DNA of 64,000 bases. It comes from Hyphomicrobiales bacterium. Its GTDB lineage: Bacteria > Pseudomonadota > Alphaproteobacteria > Rhizobiales > Rhizobiaceae. This document shows, one piece after another, positions 1-7,978 of this stretch (positions are counted from its first letter, which is position 1; each line of letters starts with the position of its first letter). The stretch covers positions 85,863 through 149,862 of the forward strand of contig UBMU01000037.1 of the NCBI GenBank assembly GCA_900466605.1, written 5' to 3'. The position numbers and the translations under genes were made by a program. Under the pieces are notes generated by a model. It ran no database searches and was not told the DNA's origin. It saw nothing but the letters and a program-made list of their open reading frames with translations.

Positions 1-1
1 C

Positions 2-259
2 GGCCTGAATTCTGTGACACAGGAACTCGCGATCGAGTTTGCGAAGACCGGAGTTCGCGTCAACGCCGTTTCGCCGGGCATCATCAAGACTCCGATGCAT
101 GCGCCAGAAACGCACGCGGCGATGTCGGCCCTTCATCCGGTTGGTCGTATGGGCGAGATCGCCGATATCGTCAACGCCGTGATCTACCTCGAGAACGCGA
201 GCTTCGTCACCGGTGAAATCCTTCATGTCGATGGCGGGCAGAACGCAGGTCGCTGGTAG
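2..259 (+). CDS. SDR family oxidoreductase, C-terminal part (5' end outside window)
   Basis: The open frame enters from the left edge, so only about 85 C-terminal residues are visible. They match the end of a classical short-chain dehydrogenase: the VRVNAVSPGIIKTPM segment after the active site and the closing TGEILHVDGGQ motif are clear. The active-site region is not in the window. The C-terminus is closely similar in pattern to the complete SDR at 8443-9168, which ends LHVDNGAHLGKW, so the two look like related copies in the same island. A tautomerase remnant follows about 120 bases downstream on the same strand. The substrate cannot be judged. Confidence 0.85.
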   Translation, partial: GLNSVTQELAIEFAKTGVRVNAVSPGIIKTPMHAPETHAAMSALHPVGRMGEIADIVNAVIYLENASFVTGEILHVDGGQNAGRW

Positions 260-378
260 CAACGCAGGAGCGCCGATCCGTGGAGGTCGGCGCCCTGTCT
301 CATCGTCGGGTGAGACGATTGCAGCAATGCAGACCGCCAGGTCGTCGGGACTAATCGCAACCGATAAAAGGAAAGACA

Positions 379-492
379 ATGCCAATTGTCACCGTGCAGG
401 TCACCCGCGAAGGAACGACACCCGATCGGTCGTCGGTAACGCCCGAAGAAAGGGTTCGGATTATCGCCGGCGTGAGCGTAGCGGCCCTGCGA
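379..492 (+). pseudogene. Truncated 4-oxalocrotonate tautomerase-like gene
   Basis: A good ribosome site (AAAGGAAAGACA) precedes an ATG, and the first 37 codons begin MPIVTVQVTREGTTPDRSSV and continue TPEERVRIIAGVS. This is the N-terminus of the tautomerase family, including the catalytic Pro2 after Met removal. Family members then carry another 30 or more residues, often with a conserved Trp/Pro-rich tail, which is missing here. After about codon 38 the frame runs without homology through the 3' end of the opposite-strand VOC gene to 867. I read this as a gene cut by a deletion or rearrangement whose breakpoint is near 490-500. Whether a short peptide is still made is unknown. Confidence 0.7.
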
Positions 493-501
493 AGTGAGCC
501 C

Positions 502-1170
502 TCAGGTCGGCAGCGTCGATCCGGACTGTTCGGCTATCATGTATTCCGAATACCAGTCAGGCCAATTTTCATCATGGTTTCCGCCAGTCCGCTTCTCATG
601 CTCTCCGTGGGCGGCGGCGGCGCGTCGAAGGGCGCCCGCAAGATCCGAAGAAGAAGTATAGATGGCTCCCTTCTCATCGATGCGACCGGGCAGGCGCGTG
701 GTGACCTCCTGAAAGATCCAGCCGTTTCCATCCGGGTCGCTGAAGGAGGCAAACGAGCTGTAGCTGGCGCGCGACGGGTGCGGGCCGGACAGTCGATCTT
801 CGGTCCCTCGATGATGGAAGACGCCGCCTGCGTCGTGGAATACCCCACTCATCCCCGCGCCGCGTGAGGCAAGCGTAGCATGTGCCTTTTCAATGTCGGA
901 TACGATCAGATGAAGCCCCTGCGCCGAGCCAGGTTGAGCGGAGGTGATCTTGGACCCAAAGATCACCGAGCAGGGCGAACCCGGCGGGGTGACCTGCACC
1001 ACCCGGAAGCCATCCTTGCCTGGCACGTCCGCGTCGAGTCGCCACCCGAGACCGGTGTAGAACGCCTTGGCGCGGTCAACGTCGGACACGGGAATGACCA
1101 CGACTTCGAGTTTCATGTCGAGGTCGCTCGTGGCAGCGGTCTTTGGTGTCTCTCGTTCCTGATTGGTCAT
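502..1170 (-). CDS. VOC (glyoxalase/bleomycin-resistance) family protein
   Basis: The product is about 222 residues. The start at 1170 is chosen because GGGAG stands just upstream and because the longer frame to 1356 would run through the promoter region. A single vicinal-oxygen-chelate domain begins at about residue 19 (KLEVVVIPVSDVDRAKAFYTGLGW) and ends with FSDPDGNGWIFQEVTTR, the usual last metal-ligand strand. An unusual hydrophilic tail of about 60 residues follows (AHGEHEKRTGG and NWPDWYSEYM). Such proteins bind metal and act on small electrophiles or aromatic rings, but the substrate here is unknown. It diverges from the epoxide hydrolase at 1385, and a copy of the island box lies 78 bases upstream of the start. 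Confidence 0.85.
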   Translation of the reverse strand: MTNQERETPKTAATSDLDMKLEVVVIPVSDVDRAKAFYTGLGWRLDADVPGKDGFRVVQVTPPGSPCSVIFGSKITSAQPGSAQGLHLIVSDIEKAHATLASRGAGMSGVFHDAGGVFHHRGTEDRLSGPHPSRASYSSFASFSDPDGNGWIFQEVTTRLPGRIDEKGAIYTSSSDLAGALRRAAAAHGEHEKRTGGNHDENWPDWYSEYMIAEQSGSTLPT

Positions 1171-1248
1171 TTCGATCTCCCTCGGTTGAGCTTTGGCGGC
1201 CGTTTCGCCGCGACAGGGAGACGATGCTCCGCTGCCAAAAAGCTGTCC

Positions 1249-1265
1249 ATTATCCGATGGTGTCG
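1249..1265 (-). promoter_or_regulatory. Island box, minus-strand copy upstream of the VOC gene
   Basis: Read on the minus strand the site is CGACACC, then ATCG, then GATAAT. It fits the pattern CGAYACC-NNNG-TRCAAT that recurs upstream of the island operons, with a -10-like hexamer exactly four bases from the half-site. The distance to the VOC start is 78 bases. It is the left member of a divergent pair with the site at 1294-1318. Function as a regulator-dependent promoter is inferred. Confidence 0.6.
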
Positions 1266-1293
1266 GCCGCCGCCCGACCGCGACCAATCCATA

Positions 1294-1318
1294 GGTATCG
1301 CCGATACCATCGTGCAAT
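1294..1318 (+). promoter_or_regulatory. Island box with perfect 15-bp palindrome upstream of the epoxide hydrolase operon
   Basis: GGTATCG-C-CGATACC (1294-1308) is a perfect inverted repeat. It is followed by ATCG and then TGCAAT at 1313-1318, 66 bases before the start at 1385. The same palindrome with T at its centre occurs at 15473-15487. The fixed spacing to a -10-like hexamer suggests an activator or repressor site overlapping the -35 region. Confidence 0.7.
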
Positions 1319-1384
1319 AGCGTCTGCGCCGCTGGCGGACGATCCCTAAAACGCATTCCGATCAGCTATCTAAAAGAGCGCGTC

Positions 1385-2677
1385 ATGTCCAAAACAGTCG
1401 AAATCAACGCCTCCCTTGCACCGACACGGCGGGAACTCCTTGCCGCAACAGCGGCGACAGCCGCCCTCAGCCTCCTGCCGGGGCAGGTTCGCGCGGCTGC
1501 CCAGGGCGACGCCATCCGACCGTTCAAAGCATCGATCCCACAGAAGGACGTCGATGAGCTTCGTCGCCGGGTCCGCGCCACCCGGTGGCCCGGAATGGAG
1601 ACGGTGTCCGATGGCTCTCAAGGGGCTCAGCTCAAGAAATTCAAACCGCTCATCGAGTATTGGGGTACCGACTATGACTGGCGGAAAGGCGAGAAGAAGC
1701 TCAACGCCTTCCCTCAGTTCATGACCAACATCGACGGACTCGACATTCACTTCATTCATGTGAAGTCGAAGCACAAGAACGCATTGCCACTCATCATGAC
1801 CCACGGTTGGCCGGGTTCAGTGCTCGAACTGATCAAGACGATCGGACCGCTGACTGATCCGACCGCCCATGGCGGCACCCCGGAAGACGCGTTCCACGTC
1901 GTCATGCCGTCGATGCCGGGATACGGTTTCTCCGAGGTTCCGGCGGAGACGGGCTGGGGGCCGGACCGCATTGGGCGGGCATGGAACGTTTTGATGACAC
2001 GCCTCGGCTACGACCGCTACGTCTCGCAAGGGGGCGACTGGGGCGCGGTCATCTCCGACGCAATGGCTCGCCAGGCACCGGACGGACTGCTCGGCATTCA
2101 CACGAATATGCCTGCCACGGTGCCGCCGGAAATCGCCAAGGCACTTACCAACGGCGAACCAGCGCCAAGCGGACTTTCTGCCGACGAGAAGATTGCCTAC
2201 GAGCAGATGAACGCGCTCTACACCAAGGGCGCCGGCTATGCGCTGATGATGGTCACACGTCCGCAGACCTTGGGCTACGCGTTGACGGATTCGCCCGTCG
2301 GACTGGCGGCCTGGTACTACGACAAGTTCGCCGACTGGACCTACAGCGGCGGGGATCCGGAAAAGTCCCTCACGCGCGACGAGATGTTGGACGACATCTC
2401 GCTCTATTGGTTCACCGGCACCGCGACGTCAGGTGCGCGACTCTATTGGGAGAACAACGCCAACAACTTCAACGCGGTCGACATATCCATTCCCGCGGCA
2501 ATCACCGTATTTCCCGGTGAGATCTATCAGGCCCCGAAGAGCTGGGCCGAGAAGGCGTATCATAACCTCATCTACTACAACAAAGTCGACAAGGGCGGGC
2601 ATTTCGCAGCCTGGGAGGAACCCGATCTCTTCACCTCGGAACTGCGGGCCGCGTTCAAGACTCTCCGCTCGGTCTAG
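1385..2677 (+). CDS. Tat-exported epoxide hydrolase (EHN domain, alpha/beta hydrolase)
   Basis: The 430-residue product hydrolyses epoxides to diols by family. Residues 15-40 form a twin-arginine signal (TRRELLAATAATAALSL), pointing to periplasmic folding after cytoplasmic cofactor-free folding or quality control. An epoxide hydrolase N-terminal domain spans about 45-155 (RPFKASIPQKDVDELRRR). The oxyanion motif HGWPGS is at 140-145, the nucleophile in GGDWG is Asp218, and the C-terminal GGHF places the catalytic His near 406. It is first in a likely four-gene operon (1385-5344: SDR, PLP enzyme, FMN reductase) that starts at the island box and ends at a strong hairpin. A second, shorter Tat epoxide hydrolase lies at 14301-15341. 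Confidence 0.92.
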   Translation: MSKTVEINASLAPTRRELLAATAATAALSLLPGQVRAAAQGDAIRPFKASIPQKDVDELRRRVRATRWPGMETVSDGSQGAQLKKFKPLIEYWGTDYDWRKGEKKLNAFPQFMTNIDGLDIHFIHVKSKHKNALPLIMTHGWPGSVLELIKTIGPLTDPTAHGGTPEDAFHVVMPSMPGYGFSEVPAETGWGPDRIGRAWNVLMTRLGYDRYVSQGGDWGAVISDAMARQAPDGLLGIHTNMPATVPPEIAKALTNGEPAPSGLSADEKIAYEQMNALYTKGAGYALMMVTRPQTLGYALTDSPVGLAAWYYDKFADWTYSGGDPEKSLTRDEMLDDISLYWFTGTATSGARLYWENNANNFNAVDISIPAAITVFPGEIYQAPKSWAEKAYHNLIYYNKVDKGGHFAAWEEPDLFTSELRAAFKTLRSV

Positions 2678-2776
2678 CCCTACAGCCTGACAAGCCTCGG
2701 AGCAGGACTCCGACGCTGAGCCGGGTCCCGACGGTCCCCAAGCGACTTTGTTCGTAAAGCAACAAGGAGAACTGCC

Positions 2777-3586
2777 ATGACAATAGCAGGCAAGGGTACT
2801 GCGCTCATCACCGGCGCGTCTTCCGGGCTTGGAGCCATCTATGCCGACCGCTTGGCCCGTCGAGGTTATGACCTCGTGCTCGTGGCCCGAAATCAAGACG
2901 CTCTGACAAGGGTGGCCAAGAGCCTATCGAGTTCCACTGGACGGAAGATCTCGATTGTTCGGGCGGATCTCGAACAGCGGAACGATCTGTTGAAGGTCGA
3001 AGGAATCCTTCGAAGTGATCCGTCGATAACGATGCTTGTCAATAATGCAGGGATCGGCGCCGTCGAACCGCTTCTGATGTCTGATGTCGAGGCTATGGAG
3101 CGCATGATTAAGGTCAATGTCACGGCCTTGACGCGCCTGGTGTACGCGGTGGCCCCGCTTTTCGTCGCTCGTGAAGAGGGAACGATCATCAACATGGCTT
3201 CGGCATTGGGAATTGCACCCGAAGTCCTGAACGGCGTTTACGGCGCGACGAAAGCGTACGTCATCGCGTTGACCTTCTCGCTGCAGAAGGAGCTTGCCGA
3301 AAAGAATATCCGGATCCAGGCGGTTCTTCCGGGGGCGGTGGGGACACCGTTCTGGGACGCGTCAGGTGGTTCGTTGGACCGGCTACCTGAAAATATCGTC
3401 ATGAAGCCGGATGACACGGTCGATGCCGCTCTCGCCGGGCTGGACATGGGCGAAGTGATCACCCTTCCGTCCGTTCCCGATGCTGCCGACTGGAATGCTT
3501 ACGAGGCCGCCCGCCAGAAGCTGATGCCAAACCTGTCACGCAATATCCCGGCGCCGCGATATCGGGTTCCGGCATCGGCGTCTTAG
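2777..3586 (+). CDS. SDR family oxidoreductase
   Basis: The 269-residue protein is a complete classical short-chain dehydrogenase with a cofactor motif (TGASSGLGA, 12-20), NNAG at 89-92 and an active site of Ser142, Tyr155 and Lys159 (YGATK). The sequence DLVLVARNQDAL after the glycine motif, with Arg after the second strand, favours NADP(H). A strong ribosome site (AAGGAGAACTGCC) supports the start. It lies 99 bases after the epoxide hydrolase and 49 bases before the PLP enzyme, so co-transcription is likely. In this context it may oxidise diols or reduce carbonyls produced by the neighbours, but the substrate is not readable from sequence. Confidence 0.9.
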   Translation: MTIAGKGTALITGASSGLGAIYADRLARRGYDLVLVARNQDALTRVAKSLSSSTGRKISIVRADLEQRNDLLKVEGILRSDPSITMLVNNAGIGAVEPLLMSDVEAMERMIKVNVTALTRLVYAVAPLFVAREEGTIINMASALGIAPEVLNGVYGATKAYVIALTFSLQKELAEKNIRIQAVLPGAVGTPFWDASGGSLDRLPENIVMKPDDTVDAALAGLDMGEVITLPSVPDAADWNAYEAARQKLMPNLSRNIPAPRYRVPASAS

Positions 3587-3635
3587 AGCTAGCGTCGTCG
3601 ACGGTGTTGCAAACCGATGGGATTCGATCTGTGAC

Positions 3636-4703
3636 ATGACGAACCACGAACAATCAATTGCGAGAGTAATGACCATGGCCGACCTCGATCTCTTGAGTAG
3701 CCTTCCACGCGAGCGTCTGATGCAAGGCCCGACTCCTGTCCAGCGCCTGAACCGCCTGGAACAGGTATTGGGCAGCCGCCGAAATGGCATTTCACTATGG
3801 GCTAAGAGAGATGACCTCATGGAACTGGGCGGCGGCGGCAACAAGCTCCGCAAGCTTGAGTTCCTCATAGGGCAAGCGAAGTCCGAAGGCTGCGACACCA
3901 TCATTGCGATCGGAGGGGTTCAGTCCAACTTCGCAAGGCTGGCCGCCGCCGCTTGCGCGAGAACCGGGCTTGGCTGCGAGCTTGTGCTTGCCCAAATGGT
4001 TCCTCGCGACAACGAGATCTATCAGGCGAACGGAAACGTCCTGCTCGACCGGTTGTTCGGTGCGCGTATCCATATTCTTACCAAGGGCGACGACGCGGGC
4101 GTGTTTGCCATGCGCCGGGCATCAGAGATCGCTCGGTCTGGCGGAAAGGCATTCGTGGCTACTCTTGGCGGTTCTACAGCGGTCGGATGCATCGGCTATG
4201 TTGACTGCGCCTTCGAGATTGCGACGCAGTCGGCGGATATGGGGGTCGAATTCGACCGGATCGTCATTCCAAACGGCAGCGGCGGCATGCACGCTGGTCT
4301 GGCTGCGGGGATGGTGATCGCTGGTATCGATCCTTCCCGGATAATGGCGCACACCGTCCTGTCACCTGTAGACACGTGCGTCCCCGCGACGGTCGACAAA
4401 ACCAACGCGGTCCTCGAGTTGCTATCGAGAAATGAGCGAGTAGAGCGGAAGCATCTGACAATATCCGGAACCCAACTCGGCGGCGGCTACGGCATACCGA
4501 CAACTGGCATGGTCGATGCGGTCGGGACCCTAGGCCGGTCCGAGGGTCTTCTTCTTGATCCAGTGTACGGCGGCAAGGCATTCGCTGGCCTGCTGTCCGA
4601 CGTCGAAAGTGGAGCAATTGCGCCAGGATCAAACGTTCTTTTCGTGATGACCGGAGGTTCGCCCGGGCTCTATGCGTACGCAGACGCCCTGGTCAGCAAA
4701 TGA
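3636..4703 (+). CDS. D-cysteine desulfhydrase / ACC deaminase family PLP enzyme
   Basis: The protein is up to 355 residues and belongs to fold-type II PLP enzymes related to D-cysteine desulfhydrase, L-cysteate sulfo-lyase and ACC deaminase. GGGGNKLRKLEF places the PLP lysine at residue 70, and GGVQSNFARLAAA follows as the substrate-carboxylate loop. PNGSGGMHAG binds the cofactor phosphate. The family opens with a segment like LPRERLMQGPTPVQRL, so Met14 (3675) is as plausible a start as 3636; no strong ribosome site separates them. It is third in the operon beginning at 1385. The exact member is uncertain: the ARLAAA after SNF differs from the SNHAR pattern common in true ACC deaminases and D-cysteine desulfhydrases. 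Confidence 0.85.
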   Translation: MTNHEQSIARVMTMADLDLLSSLPRERLMQGPTPVQRLNRLEQVLGSRRNGISLWAKRDDLMELGGGGNKLRKLEFLIGQAKSEGCDTIIAIGGVQSNFARLAAAACARTGLGCELVLAQMVPRDNEIYQANGNVLLDRLFGARIHILTKGDDAGVFAMRRASEIARSGGKAFVATLGGSTAVGCIGYVDCAFEIATQSADMGVEFDRIVIPNGSGGMHAGLAAGMVIAGIDPSRIMAHTVLSPVDTCVPATVDKTNAVLELLSRNERVERKHLTISGTQLGGGYGIPTTGMVDAVGTLGRSEGLLLDPVYGGKAFAGLLSDVESGAIAPGSNVLFVMTGGSPGLYAYADALVSK

Positions 4704-4750
4704 CCCTCATCAGAGGGGCATGACTACAAACCAACTCAAATGAGGACATT

Positions 4751-5344
4751 ATGGCTTTAAAACCAAAGATCGCAGTCGTCATCGGCTCGACCCGTCGCAC
4801 TCGATTTGCAGACAAACCAGCGCAATGGATGCTGAGGCAGGCGCGGTCGCGCGACGATATCGACGTCGAAGTTGTTGATCTACGCGACCATCCGCTGCCA
4901 TTCTTTGACGAGGTGGCGTCGAATGCATGGGCGCCGAGCCAGAGCCCCGAGGCAGTCCGCTGGCAGGAGACCGTCGGCCGCTACGATGGCTACATCTTCG
5001 TGGTTTCCGAATACAATCACTCGATCACCGGCGTTCTCAAGAACGCGCTCGATCAGGCCTACGTGGAATGGGGCCGCAAGCCCTTCACCGCTATCGCCTA
5101 TGGCAGCATGGGGGGATCACGCGCCCTCGAGCACCTGCGCGGGATCGGCGTCGAGTTGCAGATGGTATCGACCCACGCAGCCGTACATATCGGCGGCGCG
5201 GATTTCTTTGCAGTTTCTCCGATGGGCGGCAACAAGCCAATCGAGGAGTTCGAAGCGAATTTTCTACCATCGGCCAAGGCCGCGCTCGATGAACTGGTCT
5301 GGTGGGCAAAGGCTACGATGGCGGCAAAGGCGGCGGAGGCCTGA
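4751..5344 (+). CDS. NADPH-dependent FMN reductase family protein
   Basis: The 197-residue flavodoxin-fold protein has the FMN phosphate loop near the N-terminus (VVIGSTRRTRFADKPAQW) and the family hallmark VSEYNHSITGVLKNALDQ at about 84-100. GSMGGSRALEHLR lies near the third flavin loop. Members reduce FMN, quinones, azo dyes or chromate with NAD(P)H in the cytoplasm. It closes the four-gene operon begun at 1385 and is followed 15 bases later by a perfect 13-bp hairpin. In this island it could supply reduced flavin or keep quinones reduced, but that is inference. Confidence 0.9.
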   Translation: MALKPKIAVVIGSTRRTRFADKPAQWMLRQARSRDDIDVEVVDLRDHPLPFFDEVASNAWAPSQSPEAVRWQETVGRYDGYIFVVSEYNHSITGVLKNALDQAYVEWGRKPFTAIAYGSMGGSRALEHLRGIGVELQMVSTHAAVHIGGADFFAVSPMGGNKPIEEFEANFLPSAKAALDELVWWAKATMAAKAAEA

Positions 5345-5359
5345 TCCTCTTCGATTTGT

Positions 5360-5388
5360 GTCGTGGGAGCGATGATCGCTCCCACGAC
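5360..5388 (+). terminator. Strong hairpin ending the 1385-5344 operon
   Basis: A perfect 13-bp stem (5360-5372 with 5376-5388, GTCGTGGGAGCGA arm) has a 3-base TGA loop. It begins 15 bases after the FMN reductase stop. The T-run after it is weak (GTTTGGG). Confidence 0.7.
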
Positions 5389-5562
5389 GTTTGGGCCGGG
5401 GGCGCTTCCGACTTTCAGAGCGGTCCGAAGACCTATCCGCAGCGTGGTCCGATTGTTTTGGCGCCCAAATTGCCTGCCTTGAACGGCACCTCCACGCAAT
5501 AATCCTCGACAATCCGAATTGATGCAGACCCGGAGGCCGGAGGCGAAGGACGCAAAAGGATT

Positions 5563-5585
5563 ATCCGGCGGGTGCTCCGCCGGAT
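5563..5585 (-). terminator. Terminator of the 9168-5606 minus-strand operon
   Basis: A 9-bp stem (arms 5563-5571 and 5577-5585, ATCCGGCGG) has a 5-base loop. On the minus strand it is followed by a T-rich stretch (AATCCTTTTGCG). It lies 21 bases beyond the cysteine hydrolase stop. Confidence 0.7.
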
Positions 5586-5605
5586 TGCTGACGGCTCTGA
5601 GGAGC

Positions 5606-6241
5606 TCACGCTGCTTGAGCAAGGCCGATCGCCGCGATGATTTCCTTGGTGTCGACGATTGCGCTGGCGTAGCTCGGCATGTTTATCTCCAGAGCCGCAT
5701 GCATCATTTCCGGCGAGTAGTCGGCGACCGCATCCTTGACGACGGTAACGTCGTAGCCAAGCTCCGCGGCATAACGGACAGTCGCCTCGATACACGTGTG
5801 GGCAACGAGGCCGATCACGATAAGCCTCTGGATTCCGTGCCGCTTCAACTCCAGATCCAGGTCTGTGTTTGCGAACCCGCTTGAGCACCAGTGTTCCGAG
5901 GCGACGACCTCGCCAGCCAGGGGAACGAATTCAGCGCGAAACTCGCCGCCCCACGTGCCGAATTCGAAGCTTTTGCGATGCCATGCAGCACGCTGGATCG
6001 GAGCTACGAACTTCCAGTTTTCATAGTCGCCGGCGCGATAGCGGTGATGCATCGCGAAGAAGACGCGGAGCTTGGAATCCCGCGCGGCATTCAAGACCTG
6101 CTGCATATGTGGCACGCAGTCGTTTGCTTCCGCCACCTCCTTTATGCGAGGCCAGATCTTACCGCCTTCCGATATGAAGTCGTTATACGGGTCGACCACC
6201 AGAAGGCCAGTGTTGCTCCGGTCAAAGGATAGTTGGGTCAT
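5606..6241 (-). CDS. Cysteine hydrolase family (isochorismatase-like) protein
   Basis: The 211-residue protein starts at 6241, where GGAG lies eight bases upstream. The isochorismatase-like fold is clear: catalytic Asp17 in LLVVDPYND and nucleophile Cys150 in LVAHTCIEATVRYAAELGY. The catalytic Lys that usually precedes the SxFxxTxLD motif is not seen; the segment reads VVASEHWCSSGFANTDLD, with Glu-His where Lys-His is common. The family includes amidases for nicotinamide, N-carbamoyl compounds and ureides. It is last in the minus-strand operon SDR-RidA-crotonase-hypothetical-hydrolase. With RidA nearby, a role in clearing enamine or carbamoyl by-products is possible but unproven. Confidence 0.88.
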   Translation of the reverse strand: MTQLSFDRSNTGLLVVDPYNDFISEGGKIWPRIKEVAEANDCVPHMQQVLNAARDSKLRVFFAMHHRYRAGDYENWKFVAPIQRAAWHRKSFEFGTWGGEFRAEFVPLAGEVVASEHWCSSGFANTDLDLELKRHGIQRLIVIGLVAHTCIEATVRYAAELGYDVTVVKDAVADYSPEMMHAALEINMPSYASAIVDTKEIIAAIGLAQAA

Positions 6242-6261
6242 GGGGGAAACTCCTTTGGCTG

Positions 6262-6813
6262 TCACGCGGCTTTCGTTGATGCGGCGCTCTTCAGAGCCGC
6301 CCGCTCGATACTGGCGGCAAAGAGCGGGGTCTCGCCCTTGTTGTGGGCAATCGACATCGGCTGGCGTTGCGTCTTGAAGATTTCGAAGGGGATGCCCTGC
6401 CGGTCGAGGGAAGCGAGCATCTCCGGGGTCGCGAACGACTGCACCCGGTTGGTGAATTCGCAGCGGTCCTTGTCGATCGCCTTGACGCTCAGTTCCCAAG
6501 TCACATGAATGGTGACGCGGCCGGTTGGCGTGAAGACGTCGGAGTCGGAATCGAGGATGAGATGGTCTTTCTCGCCGAGAGTCTCGATGTAGTGCTGGAC
6601 CATCAGGCTGCCGCCGATCGTTTCGACGTTGATGGACATACGCTTGCCATCCGGCGCGGTCGTGAAGCCGGCAGCGATGTGGGCGGGCGAGCAGCCCTGA
6701 TACTCTTTCTCCGGCAACGTGAAGCACCAGGTGGGAATATCCACCTGCTCGATCGGCGCATTGATGATGGCGGAAAAGCTGGAATCGACGATCTGGTTTT
6801 CGATGCTTTGCAT
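6262..6813 (-). CDS. Conserved hypothetical protein, SRPBCC-like pattern
   Basis: The 183-residue protein begins at 6813 with a clear GGAGG six bases before ATG; the longer frame to 6885 lacks this. No named motif was recognised. The central part alternates beta-strand-like stretches (MVQHYIETLGEKDHLILDSDSDVF, TIHVTWELSVKAIDKDRCEFTNRV) and ends in a helix-rich region, which resembles START/SRPBCC ligand-binding proteins, but this is only a pattern-level guess. No signal peptide or membrane segment is visible. It sits between the exported crotonase and the cysteine hydrolase, 20 bases upstream of the latter, so it is very likely co-transcribed with them. Confidence 0.75.
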   Translation of the reverse strand: MQSIENQIVDSSFSAIINAPIEQVDIPTWCFTLPEKEYQGCSPAHIAAGFTTAPDGKRMSINVETIGGSLMVQHYIETLGEKDHLILDSDSDVFTPTGRVTIHVTWELSVKAIDKDRCEFTNRVQSFATPEMLASLDRQGIPFEIFKTQRQPMSIAHNKGETPLFAASIERAALKSAASTKAA

Positions 6814-6957
6814 TTGAGCCTCCAAGGCTTGATAGGTGGTTGGGTACGGATCACACCTTTCATGCAGTGTGAGCGTCCGCGGCATTGCTAAGGCATTGGG
6901 AGTCTGGTGCAGGCGCCCGCGCGACCTGCCGTACGTACGCGCGAGCGCCGCTTCGGC

Positions 6958-7944
6958 CTACTTCTCGGCCAAAGTTCCCGTGTAGTGGCCGAGCCGAGCT
7001 TCGATATCTGGATTCGTCTGAAGTCCCATTTCCATCAGGCGACCGATGTTTTTTTGTGCGACCGGCCGCTGTACGGAGGAGATGAAGGCGTCCCATCCCG
7101 CTCCGATTTCGGGATCTGTGGGAAGGCTCGCGAAATCGACGAGACGCTTGGTATCGGCGATCGCTTGACGGTCGAAGCCGGAAATCCTTGTGGCGAGAGC
7201 GTCGACGAACGGATCGAGCTTGTCATCATCAAACGAACGGTTGACGTAGCCGTATTCTTCGGCGAGATCGCCATTCACGTCGTCGGAGCCCAGGAGGACT
7301 TCGAGCGCGCGTCCGCGCCCCATCAACAGCGGGAGACGAGCCATCGGCCCACCCCCCGGAACGAAGCCGGCACCGACTTCCCATTGTGACAGGATCGCCT
7401 TTTCGCGGCTGGCGAAGCGCATGTCGCTAGCGAGCGCGAGCTCGCTGCCGACGCCGGTCGCCCTGCCGCGGATCAGCGCGATGGACACGACCGGGGCCTT
7501 GCTGATGCGAACAAGCATGTCGGGGAGGGGATGGAGACCTGTCCGACCTGGGGAAAGGCTGGTCGATTCAGCAAGGGGAGGCGTGAAATTGTAGTGCGTG
7601 AGGAAGAAGCCGGGCACGGCGCTGTCGAATACAACGACCTTGAGGTTGGGATCCGTTTCGATCTCCGCGACAACCTTCTCCATCTGCGGAATCGTTTCCG
7701 GACCGAAAATGTTGAACGGCGGGTTGTCGAACGTGACACGCCAGTAGGCGGGCGTCCGCTTCGCGACACGAATCTGCGGCCGTTCACTGTCGGGCTGCAA
7801 CTTGCTATCCGCGGGCCGATCGACCTTTTCCGCGACTATGGTCTGTCCGGAAAGCGCTAGCGCGGGAAGCATCAGCAAGGTCGCCGCTGTCAGCAATGTC
7901 GATGAAATTGCGATGCCTGTCGATCTATGTGGTCTAATTTTCAT
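6958..7944 (-). CDS. Exported enoyl-CoA hydratase/isomerase (crotonase) family protein
   Basis: The 328-residue product starts at 7944, five bases after GGAGG. Residues 1-38 are a secretion signal: basic start MKIRPHRSTG, hydrophobic core SSTLLTAATLLMLPALALSG. The crotonase fold follows from about residue 60 (WRVTFDNPPFN), with the oxyanion glycine region GRATGVGSELALASD and the acid-bearing QWEVGAGFVPGGG. Ordinary crotonases act on cytoplasmic CoA esters, so export is odd: CoA substrates are not expected in the periplasm. It may have been recruited to hydrate or isomerise another substrate. It is third in the operon after SDR and RidA, which begins at the island box at 9331-9355. Confidence 0.85.
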   Translation of the reverse strand: MKIRPHRSTGIAISSTLLTAATLLMLPALALSGQTIVAEKVDRPADSKLQPDSERPQIRVAKRTPAYWRVTFDNPPFNIFGPETIPQMEKVVAEIETDPNLKVVVFDSAVPGFFLTHYNFTPPLAESTSLSPGRTGLHPLPDMLVRISKAPVVSIALIRGRATGVGSELALASDMRFASREKAILSQWEVGAGFVPGGGPMARLPLLMGRGRALEVLLGSDDVNGDLAEEYGYVNRSFDDDKLDPFVDALATRISGFDRQAIADTKRLVDFASLPTDPEIGAGWDAFISSVQRPVAQKNIGRLMEMGLQTNPDIEARLGHYTGTLAEK

Positions 7945-7978
7945 AACTGCCTCCGTTGGGTGTTGGGATAGAGCAGTG

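Noticed and set aside
379..867. Full 162-codon frame taken as one protein
   Set aside because: Only the first 37 or so codons match the tautomerase family; the rest is antisense to the VOC gene.
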